Part shown: piece after piece, positions 10,626 to 21,207 of the stretch
Layout: each line of letters starts with the position of its first letter
Position numbering within the stretch: position 1 is the first letter of the stretch
NCBI GenBank assembly: GCA_012934845.2
Contig: WNNJ02003682.1
Span: 1-64,000 of the forward strand
DNA length: 64,000 nucleotides
Source of the DNA: Pomphorhynchus laevis
Taxonomy: Eukaryota; Acanthocephala; Palaeacanthocephala; Echinorhynchida; Pomphorhynchidae
Direction of reading: 5' to 3'
Notes under the pieces: generated by a model
Told to the model about the DNA's origin: nothing
Database searches by the model: none
The model's input: only the letters and a program-made list of their open reading frames with translations
Made by a program: the position numbers and the translations under genes

Positions 10626-13083
10626 ATGGGAAGTAATCAAGGACCTTTTTCACTGAATATCCTTCAGTGGAATTCGGGAGGTGCTTCCGCCCTTAGCCTT
10701 CTATCTGGTAGAGATGCAGATGTTATAGTCCTTCAGGAGACGCGGTCTATCCGTCTCCCCCAGGATATTACTCGATTTATCCCTAAGCACATATACACCC
10801 ACTTTACTCCTTACATAACCCCCCTCACTCCTTTTCATCACAAGGTCTTTTAACCCTAGTAAAAAGCTCCTTAAGATCATCCCTCCTATTAAACTACTCT
10901 TGTCCAGCCCTATCTTGTTTAGCTATATCACTTTGTAAGAACGGTAAGCGTATAAGCATAGCCAATGTCTATATTCGGCCAGGAGAAATTCACAAAAACC
11001 GTGACCTCCTGGATCAAATATTGGGGAGCGGTTATGACATGTTACTTGGTGACTTCAACGACAGAACTGGTCGTTGGATTAATGCAGCACTCCGCAGAGC
11101 AAGGATCGACTATCTTATTCATAAACCACCTTCCCCAACCTTTCATTGCTCTACAACAAATTCTCTCCTCGACATATTACTGCTACATAAGATGTGGTTG
11201 TTGAAACCCATTTGCACCGAGCAGTCGCGTCAACAACAGACCACCTCTCATGACCTAATTCGCTGGCGGCTAGAGGACGATACGTTGCTTAGAAGAAGGT
11301 TTCACTTTGATCCTATTAGAGTGGCCTCTTTCAGGCAGCTATCCAACTCTTCCCCAGAATTGGAATTGAGAGTTTGACCGAATTTAATTCCTACCTCTCA
11401 TCGCAAGCTACCGCGATCCTTTCGACTACCTATAAAGGTCGAATATACAATCCTACTCCAACAAAGCTCAAGGTCCTAGCTAAAATGTTGCACCTTCCCA
11501 ATCTCTCTGTTTCCGCCAGACATATCCTCTCGAATGAATATTGGAGCTCTAGATATAGGCTCCAGCTGAGCAGGGATAGGGCAAGCATTGCTCACCAAAA
11601 CCCTTCTCAGGCTTCCTTCTGGAAGATATTCAAGAAGGAGAAATTTGTTTGCTGGAAGGATAGAGCCTTGGTTTGGATTGGTAGCATAGGCCTTGACAAA
11701 GTTTTAGAGGAGTCACTTTCCTTACACAATTATGGAGCCACTCATTCTCCCCAACCAATCCCGCCTTGGTGTGACTTCAGGAGTAGGGATTTGTCTGTTA
11801 CAGATATCCTTAACTCCTGGGGACCACTCCCGGGCACCTCCAAATCCCACGCGCCACTCACCACTCGTGTCTGTCAGCTTTTGACATACAGTCAGAGAAA
11901 GGAGGTCGCCATCACAATGCTATTAGCCTCCCCGTCTGACATAGCGGAAATCAACATCAGCCGTCGAGTTTTTTTACCTAAAAAGAGATTAATCACTTGT
12001 CCTAAAGATCTGCGGCCCATCTCGATTCAAAACGCCCTCATATCCATCTACGAGAAAGCGCTTGCGCGTAGAATCCGCGTTCATTTATGTAGGCGTAATT
12101 TGATCCCACCGAGTTTTCATGGGTTTGTCAAAGGGCGCTCGGTCCATTCAGCAATTGGTGAAGTGCATCAGTTTTGTCAGGATAATAGTCATCAGCTTGC
12201 TGTGGCTGTTTTTCTTGATTTTTCAGCTGCATTTGACCGGATCTCCATTCCCTTCGTTATCTCCTCTCTCAGGTCCCTCGGGTTGCCTGCGAGAATTGTT
12301 AACAGGGTGGAGATATTGTTGTACACCAAGCGGTTCTACTATGAAGACGACCCTGATGCGCGTCAGTTCTACCCTATTACAGGTGTACCTCAAGGATCCC
12401 CACTTTCTCCTATCTTATATCTTGCTGCATCCATTGTATTATTCAAGAATTTTAAACGTGATCAACATCTAGTGGTATATGCTGATGATACCACAGCCTT
12501 GTTCTCTGGACGCAGGTGCAAAGATGTAATCTCTGACATCAGCCGTTTCTTTTTAAGATTAAAAGATCAGTTGCCCCCATCCAATCTTATTTTAAACTCC
12601 TCTAAATCACAGGTGGTTGTCTTTAATGGCGTTCCTGCCACCAAAAAGAAACTTAAGAGACTAGCACTCTCTACACTCTCCTCCATTTTGCAGCATCAAC
12701 CACTCCCCATCTTCACGAGTCGAGTAAAATATCTGGGGTTCACCGTTACGGTGAATTGGTCGGCGAAAGCTGACCTGGATAGACTTAAACGTATCCTGAA
12801 GAAAGCTAGGTGGGCTCTGAAACGGGCCCAGCATCTGTCATTGAATGGGATAACCCAAGTGCGCCTCTGGGGTACTTGGGCTATCTCGGGATTAGTCTTC
12901 TTCTCACGAGGACGTCCCCCAGAACAAAGACTAAGGTTTCTCAAGCTCCTCATCTCGAGATTACCAACCATAGTCCGCCTTGACTGGACTCTTAGGTGTG
13001 TGAGAGACCCCGAATGGTTCAGTCAGAGGACGGCGCGCTGGTGCGGCCGAGGGGCTCAGATCCCTCTGGACCTGAGGCCGTGA
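10626..13083 (+). pseudogene. F2 copy 1 ORF2: AP endonuclease and reverse transcriptase, two frameshifts
   Basis: Starts MGSNQGPFSLNILQWNSGG. The endonuclease landmarks are LQWNSGG, VLQETR, LLGDFNDRTGRW and TSHDLIRW. The RT has PKDLRPISIQNALISIYEKAL, HGFVKGRSVHSA, VFLDFSAAFDRI, PITGVPQGSPLSPILY and VVYADDTTALF, so both catalytic Asp sites are kept. The frame shifts near 10830 and near 11340. After that, 11374-13083 is one open frame of 569 codons to the end of ORF2. A CCHC-like motif at the C-terminus is not obvious. Confidence 0.88.
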
Positions 13084-13209
13084 ATATAAGTTGAAGATTC
13101 CAAAATACACGTCGTGAACAGTTTCTATTTTAAGTTGTCTTTTGCATGTTTTTGTTTCTTAAGTTTTTATCAGTTATATAGTTATTAATAAAACCCTTAC
13201 TTACTTACT

Positions 13210-13237
13210 TGCTTCAACCTCAGGTGGTGAAAGATCC
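13210..13237 (-). repeat. F2 duplication (right, 13210-13222) and 5' end of LINE-B ORF1
   Basis: 13210-13222 repeats TGCTTCAACCTCA. The next 15 bases read on the minus strand as the SPDLSPP part of LINE-B ORF1, which continues at 9363 downward. This is the 5' truncation point of LINE-B. Confidence 0.75.
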
Positions 13238-13246
13238 GGGCTTACA
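13238..13246. repeat. Target-site duplication of LINE-B (right)
   Basis: GGGCTTACA, matching 6061-6069. Confidence 0.75.
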
Positions 13247-14290
13247 TAAACGTTGTATCAGTTTTCTCTCAAAGTGGAGCTTATTATCATGCTTACATTT
13301 TGTAACTTTTTTCCAAAATGCGCAATAAACCTAGTAATTGATATCACCGCGTTTATATTCGGAGAATAACTTACGACGGCGTTTAATCATCTTTTCAATT
13401 TAGAATCAAACCACGGCTTTGTTGAATTACCGCTGACAGCACACTTTAGCTAAGAAAACCGATAAAGTGCAGTGGCAAGTACGTGTTTGAAAAAGAACCA
13501 CGCTGATTCTAGGCCACTTATAAATGGGTCACTCGAAACAACTGATGCTATAAATTGGTTGACGGTGACAAAGCTAGTTTTTTAAAGATTCACACAAGAC
13601 GCAGATGGTTGAAGTAGTTTTATGCTAATAGGCAGATCGATGAATTGCAAGCTATGATCGCTCAAACCCAAGGCGTCACTATAATTAACGGAAACATTGT
13701 ATTCCGGACTATATAAGCCAAAATCGAGCAGATTTTTTGAGTTCCATCGAAATCTAGTAAAATCACTTACGTGCTGGGTTAGATGACATTCGTTAAAATT
13801 ATCAATGAGTAGAGAGGCCTGAAAATCACAGCCTGATAATCTTGAATAACTGTTCCAATTAATGTGAGGAACATTAAAATCACCAAAAATACAAACATTG
13901 TATTTGATCTAAAATCATGTAATATCATTCCTAATGTTTTGTGAGTCAACCAAAGGACTGCGATAAATGAGACCAACAATCAAGCTTGAAAATTTTTCTT
14001 CAATCGTGATTCTACATCACAAAGATTCAGAGCGGTCAATCGAGTTTCTGCTCAATACCTCAACACTCAATTGATTTAAGACATAAATAATAAAACAACC
14101 ATATTTTGAGCTATCACGGTCACATCTGAGGGAAACATAACCCGGAATGATAATCTCAGAGTCAGTGATATTGGAGCCTAACCATGATTGCGTTATTGTA
14201 ATTAAATTAAATGAGTATTTTGCTAGCAGAAAGCAAGTTTAATCTTGTTTAAGGATTAAGCTTTTAACGTTAGTATATATAATACTAGTG
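13247..14290 (-). pseudogene. LINE-C endonuclease region, proximal half
   Basis: Minus-strand reading across several frames shows an AP-endonuclease LINE: ITQSWLGSNITDSEIIIPGY, LIYRSPLVDSQNI, IFGDFNVPHINWNS, GLSDHSLQFIDL, PWFDSKLKR and KLFSEYKRGDI. It is interrupted by stops and is clearly old. It continues into the RT half at 6060 downward once LINE-B is taken out. The 5' side ends at about 14290, where F2 copy 2 begins. Confidence 0.78.
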
Positions 14291-15935
14291 ATGCTAACTT
14301 CGCTTGCTCGTCTTAACCCTTCTCAGTCTTTCTTTTGGAAGATTTTCAAGAGGGGGAAGTTTGTTTGTTGGAAGGATATGGCATTGGATTGGATCGGTAG
14401 TATAGGCCTTGAAAAACGTTTTAGAAGAGTCACTAGCCCTACACAACTACGGAGCCACTTAATCACCTCAACCAATCCAGTCTTGGGGTAACTTCAGGAG
14501 TAGGGATTTATCCTCAACTGATATCCTTAACTCCTAGGGTCCACTTCCGGGCATCTCCAAATCCGGTCTCCACATTCTTCTCGAGTCTGTCAGCTTTTGA
14601 AAGCCGAACAGAGAAGAGAGATGGTCATCACAATGCTTCTAGCCTCCTCACCCGATGTAGAAGGCGTTAATATTAGCATGAGAATTCTTATACCCAAGAA
14701 AAAATCCTGCTTATGTCCTAAAGACCTGCGACCCATTTCGATTCAAAATTCCCTCGTGTCGATTTATGAAAAAGCGCTTGCGCGTAAAATCTGCGACCAT
14801 TTAAGTAGGCGTAATTTAATCCCACCTGGGTTCCATGGGTTCGTCAAAGGTCGCTCGGTCCATTCAGCAGTTGATGAGGTGAAACAGTTTTGTCGGAAGA
14901 ATAGCCATCGTTTAGTTATGGATGTTTTCCTTTACTTTTCTGCTGCATTTGACCGCATATTCATTCCATTTGTAATCTATTCTCTCAAGTCCCTCGGGTT
15001 CCCTGCGAGAATTGTAAACAGGGTGGAGATCCTGCTGTACACCAAGCGATTTTATTATGAAGACGACCCTGATGCGCGTCAGTTCTACCCTATTACGGGT
15101 GTGCCTCAAGGATCCCCTCTTTCTCTTATATTATACCTTGATGCATCCATTAACCAATTCAAAACTTTTAAACGCGAACAACGTCTAGTGGTGTACGCTG
15201 ATGACACCACAGCCCTATTTCTGGACACAGGTGTAAAGACGTAGTCTATGACATCAGCCGGTTCTTCTTAAGATTAAAATACCAGCTACCCAAATCCAAT
15301 CTTATTTTAAACTCCGCTAAATAGCAGGTAGTCGTCTTTTATGGCACCCCTGCTACAAAGCAAAAACTTAAGAGATTAGCACTCTATGCGCTCTCCTCCT
15401 TATTTGCCTCTGAACCACTCCTTACCTTCACTAGTCGAATAAAATACCTAGGGTTCATCGTTACGGTGATCTGGTCGGCTAAAGCTTACCTGGATATACT
15501 CAAACGTATCCTGAAGAAAGCTAGGTGGGCCCTAAAACGGGCTCAGCATCTGTCGGTGAAAGGGAAAATCCAAGTGCGCCTTTGAGGCTCTTGGGCTATC
15601 TCGGAATTAGTCTTCTTTTCGAGAGGACGTCTTCCAGAGGAAAGGCTTAGGTTTCTTAAGCTAATCGTCTCTCGTTTACCCAGCATAGTTCGCGCCGATT
15701 GGAACCTTCGGGGGGTGAAAGACCCCGGGTTGTTCAGTCGGAAGGCGGCGTGTCGGATCGGTTGGGGGCTCAGATCCCCCTGGATTAGAGACCGTAGAAG
15801 AAGAAAGAAGACGGTGATAAAGTGTCTGACTGACTTACACTGTTTTTTAATGTTTTTTCGTGTTTCTTTTTTAATGGTTATCAGTTGTAGCGGTTGTTTA
15901 AGAAAATCCATATTATTAACTACGCTTCGGTCGTA
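14290..15935 (+). pseudogene. F2 copy 2, 5'-truncated and dead
   Basis: Begins inside ORF2 (ARLNPSQSFFWKIFK) and runs through the RT to the 3' UTR (AAGAAAATCC near 15905). There are several stops and frameshifts: open pieces at 14288-14491 and 14597-15244, then fragments. Motif A reads VFLYFSAAFDR, with Tyr in place of the catalytic Asp of copy 1 (VFLDFSAAFDR), while YADDTTALF is kept. Confidence 0.85.
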
Positions 15936-16300
15936 GTAGTGGTTAATGCTACCCAATGTACTCGAAAACGACGCCGAACTACCTGAAAATTCTAAATTGT
16001 GAGGTTACGTTCCCCATTTTCGAGACAACTACTGAGTTCTTTCTATGCTGCTTTTAAACGCTGCCAATCAGATATGTGAAAATTACTCAAAAACGAATAA
16101 CTGAGCATTTTAAGCGAAACGAAATCTTGAACAAAATATCTACCGAATCTTTACAACTGAATACTAATTTCATATAATAACAATAATTTATTAATGTATT
16201 TTTATTATTCTTTTTATTTATTGCTACAAATTATCAAAGCAAAAGTATCTATATTAACTAAAATATATTTTAATGACTTCTATATATTTGTTAAAAGGAT
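15936..16300. other. AT-rich spacer
   Basis: No ORF, repeat or element recognised. Confidence 0.4.
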
Positions 16301-16590
16301 TTGATATTTTATGCCGTCTTCTATCTGAACATCGAAAATATCGGCAGTTTTCACTTGCATAATAATGTTTCTTTTCTAAGTCATTTACATAAATATTCTT
16401 TCTTGATCAAGCTACCAAGTCAAGTGGTTTCGGCCTCCAGTATTTTGTCCTTCAAGAGAAATCTGAAGAATGTACTAACTTAAAACAATCGGATTTTCAT
16501 TGATATATTTTTTTAACCCTGTACCCAGCCTGTACGAGCTCTACGCTCTTTTGCTGCTGTTGTATTTAATAATAATAATAATGTAATAAT
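16301..16590 (+). repeat. 3' end of a CR1-like LINE with (TAA)n tail
   Basis: The translation ends KLPSQVVSASSILSFKRNLKNVLT, a typical C-terminus of CR1/Jockey-type ORF2 proteins. It is followed by about 75 bases of 3' UTR with a small stem-loop (GAGC-TCTAC-GCTC) and a TAATAATAATAATAATG tail. It may belong to the LINE-C family, whose own 3' end is missing at 4878. Only the tail is present. Confidence 0.55.
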
Positions 16591-16765
16591 TACGACTGAT
16601 ACTTTGTGTCTCAGTGGATTGATGCTTAGAAATAGTATGGAATTACTGCCATTTATTATAAAAAATATTAGTATTAATAATATAAAATATTAGTTGTGTT
16701 TATTAGTCTAAAATATTAGTTGTGATGTATGGACACTTGTTCGTGTTAAAATATCCGACCACTCG

Positions 16766-17905
16766 ATGTATAAACGTAAACAGTTCACATGCGGTTTTTG
16801 TACATCAGTACGACTACTACAGTTATCCTGCTCATCTACTCCTGTATCACACACGTCCACTCAGACCAATGCTGTTTTAGATGTTTCCCTCGCATCAACA
16901 CATGACTTCGCATCATATAATCCCATTATTGAACCTACTCTCTCACACACTCCTCGTCCAACTACGTACCAAACTTCCATTCATCTTTCTCATTCTAACA
17001 ATGCTAAAGTTAAAGCTTTTCATCTCGTACCTCCTCTTTCATATTCCTCCCCCAATCTAAATAAATTTCAAACTTCTTTATTCTCTTCACGTACTTCTTA
17101 CTCGACCTCCCCCGTATCACTTCTCAATAATTTACATCCTTCCATCAAAATCATTTCCAGCAACATTTTTGATCAACTGATTCAACACTCCATTCCTGCC
17201 ACTCATGACCCAACCTATCTTAATTCTCCTTACTCTACCTCCCACGTAACACTTCCAAATAATTTACATCCTTCATTTAAAATCATATCCAGTCACATCT
17301 CTGATCAACCGATTCAACACCCCGCTCCTGTCACACTTGCTCCAACCAATATTAATTCTCTATCAAGCACCCCTGTCATTTCCACTTCTATCTGCTCATC
17401 TGCCTCGACTCCTACCAGCTCTGTCCGTCCACCACTTCCACGAAATCGTTTTCCTTCGCGCGATCGCTGTATAATCATATCAAACTTAAAGCTTTCCGAA
17501 TCTGCTTCTCCACAATCTCGCCTCGATGATGATGTATCTGCTTTCAGGTCTATCCTAGCAACCATTCTTCCTGATGATAACCCATCCCTCTTCAATAATA
17601 TCGCTCCTGTATCCTTTATTCGTTTACACAAATCCACTAAATCCAATCATCTCAGTCCTTCATTCTTAAAAATCGTTTTCCGACATAGTTCACATGCCTC
17701 TTCGGTACTCTCCCAACGTTTTAAACTTCTTACCATTTCATCTACTTGCCGTATCTTTCCTGACCGCTCCCCTTCTGATATTGCCCAGCTCAATTTAGCT
17801 CGCATTGAGAAACATCGACGTGAAACAAACGGCGAGTCATCCTTATCTATACGTAAAATCAACGGAAATTTTCACGTTGTTCACACAAGGCCAAAAATTC
17901 GATGA
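16766..17905 (+). CDS. LINE-A ORF1 protein
   Basis: 379 codons, rich in Ser, Thr and Pro over the first 220 residues, with internal repeated blocks (two copies of a unit containing NNLHPSxKIISS). The C-terminal third is RRM-like, as in ORF1 of CR1/L2 LINEs: IIISNLKLSES, FLKIVFRHSSHASSVLSQRF, DRSPSDIAQLNLARIEKHRRE and SLSIRKINGNFHVV. It probably binds the element's RNA. Its TGA overlaps the ATG of ORF2 (ATGA at 17902-17905), so ORF2 is likely made by termination-reinitiation. An N-terminal CxxC (CGFC) is present, but I do not call a zinc finger from it. Confidence 0.8.
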   Translation: MYKRKQFTCGFCTSVRLLQLSCSSTPVSHTSTQTNAVLDVSLASTHDFASYNPIIEPTLSHTPRPTTYQTSIHLSHSNNAKVKAFHLVPPLSYSSPNLNKFQTSLFSSRTSYSTSPVSLLNNLHPSIKIISSNIFDQLIQHSIPATHDPTYLNSPYSTSHVTLPNNLHPSFKIISSHISDQPIQHPAPVTLAPTNINSLSSTPVISTSICSSASTPTSSVRPPLPRNRFPSRDRCIIISNLKLSESASPQSRLDDDVSAFRSILATILPDDNPSLFNNIAPVSFIRLHKSTKSNHLSPSFLKIVFRHSSHASSVLSQRFKLLTISSTCRIFPDRSPSDIAQLNLARIEKHRRETNGESSLSIRKINGNFHVVHTRPKIR

Positions 17906-20804
17906 CGTCCCATCTCTCCCCCTTGTCTTCTTCGCTGGTCGATCTCGCTCCTAAGCATACTTTTCGTCTTAGTCTATTCAATACTCGCTCCATTCTTCAT
18001 AAAGCTGATATGCTTCTCGATATCTTCGATCAATTATCTATCAATATTCTCTGCATTACCGAATCATGGCACTCTGACTCCGACGATCTTGCTATTCGTC
18101 GTCTATGTCGCTCTGGTTGTTTTCTAGTTAAATCAGCTCGTCAAATTACATCTCATACATCTACTGCGTCTAACCATAACGGTATTGTTGCCATTGCTCG
18201 TCACCCAATATCTTTACGTAAAATCAGCGTTAACATCCGTTACACTTCGTTCGAATTACTCATATGCAGATTATCAACGCCTTTCCCTCTGGAACTTGTG
18301 ATTGTATACCGTCCAGGTTCAATTGCCCCATCACGTATCTTCTTTAACGACCTTGCAGATCTAATGTCTCACTGTTCATTGTCTTATACTCTTTTGGTTC
18401 TCGGTGACTTTGACATTCGTCTTGATCGCCCGTTTGACTCTGACTCTATCACTTTAACTAATTTTTTTTCAGATTTTAACTATAAATTACTTTCAACAAG
18501 CCCAACTCATATTCTCGGTGGTGCTCTCGACATCATTGCTCTTCCTAACTGCTTCAATGAATATACCTCCTTGTCAATTACTGATCCTGGTTTGTCCGAT
18601 CATTTCCTTGTCACTCTTACTCTTAATCGTCCCCATCCTCCTTCTCCGCCTTTACCATTATCTACACCAAGTCGACCCTGGAAGCTTCTCGATATCACTA
18701 TTCTCTGCACAGCCTTACTCAATTCTTCACTCTTTTCACTTCCTATTAACTATCTCTCTCCCGATGATCTCTGCATTCTGTTTGATTCTGAACTTACGTC
18801 GATCCTCAATAACCTTCTGCCTAGTCGACTTCGACGTTCTCAGCGCTTGCGCCATGCTCCCTGGTTCGATTCTGACTGTAGTCTTTCTAAGCGTCGACTC
18901 CGTCACTCTTTTCGTATGTATAAACGCTTTCTTAAACGTTCACCCAACTCACTCCCTTCAAATCTTCGTGATTCCTACTTTTCTCAACGCCGTTCACATC
19001 TCATTCTTATACGTACTAAACGTACTCTCTTTTGGCGAAATCAACTCGCGTCATCTTCCAACTCTAAATCTCATTGGAAAATCTTAAACTCAATTCTTTC
19101 ACGATCATCTACCCCTTGTAATATAAATCCTGATGAATTTTATTCTTATCTACAAACTAAGCTATCTAATTTACTTTTCCTACTACCCAAATCCCCCTTG
19201 TACCCACTCTTATCTTTAAATACTTCCCTCCCAGAACTATTCCACCTTCTTCCCGTTTCGTCTAATGATGTTTCTTCGGTTCTGCTGTCATTACCTAATA
19301 AAACCTCTGCTTCTGACCCAATTCCCACTCACTTGCTTAAAAATATCTGCTCCTTTATCTTACCCTTCCTAACCACATTGTTCAACTCGTCCATCCGTAG
19401 CCGTACATTTACTTCCATCTGGAAATGCGCCACTGTTCGTCCTCTCATCAAAAAGCAATCTCTCGACTCCTCACTACCATCTTCGTACCGTCCTATTTCA
19501 CTTCTCCCAACCCTCTCTAAACTCCTTGAGCGTCTCGTTCTTAAGCAAGTTAATACATATCTCTATTCCTCTAACTTATTTCCTCCCTTCCAAGCCGCTT
19601 TTCGCTCTAATTACTCTACCGAAATTGCATGTCTTAAAGTTTATAAAGACTTACTCATATCGCGCGATCGTAAATTATGTAGTGTCATAGTTTCTCTTGA
19701 TCTATCGTCTGCTTTTGGCATCGTCGATCACTCGATTTTTCTTCATCGCCTTCGTCATGATTATGGTTTCTCTTTACCCACTGTATCATGGTTTTCTTCA
19801 TATCTATCAAACCGTACATTTCGCGTATATTCTAACTCTTCTCTCTCCCATCCTTCGTCCATTCCGTCCGGTGTTCCACAAGGCTCCGTATTAGGCCCTA
19901 TACTTTTCTCTCTTCTTCTTGGTGATTTGTCTTTGATTTCTCATAAATTTAACTTCCATGTTATGCAATACGCTGATGACATTCTCATCTATGCTCATGC
20001 ACCTGTTTATCGTATTCACGATCTTAGTGTTTCCGCTTCGGACTGTCTTGTCTCAATTTCCAATCATCTTTCTTCCCTTCGCCTTTCTCTGAATCCTGAT
20101 AAATCCAAAATTATGTGGATCCTACCTCGACGCCTCGGCTTCGAACCTCCCTCCGTATCATTAAATTCTACAATTCTTCCTATCGTTGATAATCTTATTT
20201 TCCTAGGCTTCCATTTTGACAACCAACTTTCACTTAAACCTTTCGTTAGAGATAAAGTACGCTCATCTAACTTGATACTCCGCAACCTCCGTCAAGTTCG
20301 TAGATTTATCGATTTACCTTGTATGACTCTCATATCTTCTCTCCTTTTTCTAGACTCGATTATTGTCTTAGTCTATTTTCCAACTCACCTAAATCAACTC
20401 TTATTCCCCTACAACGCATCGTCAACGCAGCTGTCCGAATTCTCCTCCGTCTTCGTCGTTTTGATCATACATCCTACCATCTTGCTTCTCTCGATTTGCC
20501 TACAATTTATTGTCGTGTTCAAATTCGTCTTCTTATCGTTGCTTTCCGCCTTGTAACTGTTCATACCCCTTCATTTCTCAACCTTCCTTTTCTTGATAAT
20601 TCTCGTCCTGTTTACTGTTCCTTGCGTTCCTGTAATTCCCTTCTTTTACATGTCCCAAACTACTCTACCTCCTTTGGACTCCGCTCTTTCCTGGTGGCTG
20701 CTCCTCTATCGTGGAACCATCTGCCCATTCATATACGCCAATCAACTTCCCTGCAGTGCTTCAAACGACAAATCCGATCCCATTTAAACAATTTATCTGC
20801 TTGA
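17902..20804 (+). pseudogene. LINE-A ORF2: endonuclease and reverse transcriptase, one frameshift
   Basis: The endonuclease fills about residues 15-240 (FNTRSILHKADMLLD, ITESWHSDSD, VIVYRPGSIAPSRIFF, LVLGDFDIRLDRP, GLSDHFLVTL). The RT has SYRPISLLPTLSKLLERLV, VSLDLSSAFGIVDHSI (about residue 600), SGVPQGSVLGPILF and MQYADDILIYA (about residue 690). One missing base near 20350 moves the C-terminal 150 codons into another frame (20319-20804: RLDYCLSLFSNSPKS to LNNLSA). The rest is open, so this is the freshest LINE of its type in the window. Motif A has Gly where relatives have Asp after AF, and the catalytic Asp is present. Confidence 0.88.
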
Positions 20805-20819
20805 CTTTTTCATTTTTGT

Positions 20820-20885
20820 TTGTGGACTTGTAAGCGTACATCTTGTACGCATTTGCCACATTAAATAAATTTGTATTATTGTATT
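20820..20885 (+). other. LINE-A 3' stem-loop and repeat tail
   Basis: GCGTACA-TCT-TGTACGC forms a perfect 7-bp stem. It is followed by ATTTGCCACATTAAATAAA and a TATT-rich repeat. The same plan is seen at the ends of LINE-B and of the LINE-A fragment at 367-475. Confidence 0.6.
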
Positions 20886-20889
20886 ATTA

Positions 20890-21207
20890 TTAAATTATTA
20901 GAGTAGTTGACAATTATGTACTGTCGAAGTAGACTTTATCCTTTTTGGAATTTCGGAGAATGATCAAAATATACCAATTTCGATACCTATATTTCGATAG
21001 CTCTGACTTTTCATTTTAATTAGTATTTATTAAACTACGATGGGTTTTTTTAATTTTTGAGTTTATTAAAATTTAATCTATTAATGTGTTTGCAAGATAC
21101 CTCACAATATGATTGAAAATGTCAACAACCTGTGATAATTGGTGATAGTTGCTTTGCTTGAAAATATATATTAAAAGGTGCTTTTTATTTATTACGCACG
21201 CATATAT
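20890..21207 (+). promoter_or_regulatory. Upstream region of the Bre1 gene
   Basis: About 320 bp of AT-rich DNA between the LINE-A tail and the Bre1 ATG. A TATA-like stretch (AAATATATATTAAAAGG) lies at about 21161-21177, only about 30-45 bases before the chosen start codon, so it may simply be AT-rich leader. No other promoter element can be supported by eye. Confidence 0.25.

Larger units (their letters stand above)
9364..13209 (+). mobile_element. F2 copy 1: zinc-knuckle LINE of the I/Jockey group, nearly complete
   Basis: The element has ORF1 (9386-10591), an endonuclease-RT ORF2 (10626-13083) and a 3' UTR ending AATAAAACCC then (TTAC)n. It is bounded by perfect 13-bp duplications and lies inside LINE-B ORF1. 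ORF2 has two frameshifts. The very short leader suggests slight 5' truncation. Five further copies are in this window (14290, 49745, 52790, 56722, 62497), so F2 was a prolific family here. Confidence 0.9.
16595..20885 (+). mobile_element. LINE-A: nearly complete CR1/L2-like LINE
   Basis: ORF1 (16766-17905) and ORF2 (17902-20804) overlap by ATGA. A short 3' UTR follows with a stem-loop, TTTGCCAC and TTAAATAAATT, then a TTGTATTATTGTATT-type repeat tail near 20880. I found only one clear frame break, late in ORF2. The 5' boundary is set loosely after the (TAA)n tail of the preceding LINE. The element ends about 320 bp upstream of the Bre1 start codon. Confidence 0.88.

Noticed and set aside
13779-13979. 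66-codon minus-strand frame
   Set aside because: Shadow frame over the LINE-C endonuclease remnant.
21178-21207. Upstream in-frame ATG of Bre1
   Set aside because: It would add a hydrophobic MLFIYYARIY with no counterpart in the family; the next ATG gives a normal hydrophilic start.
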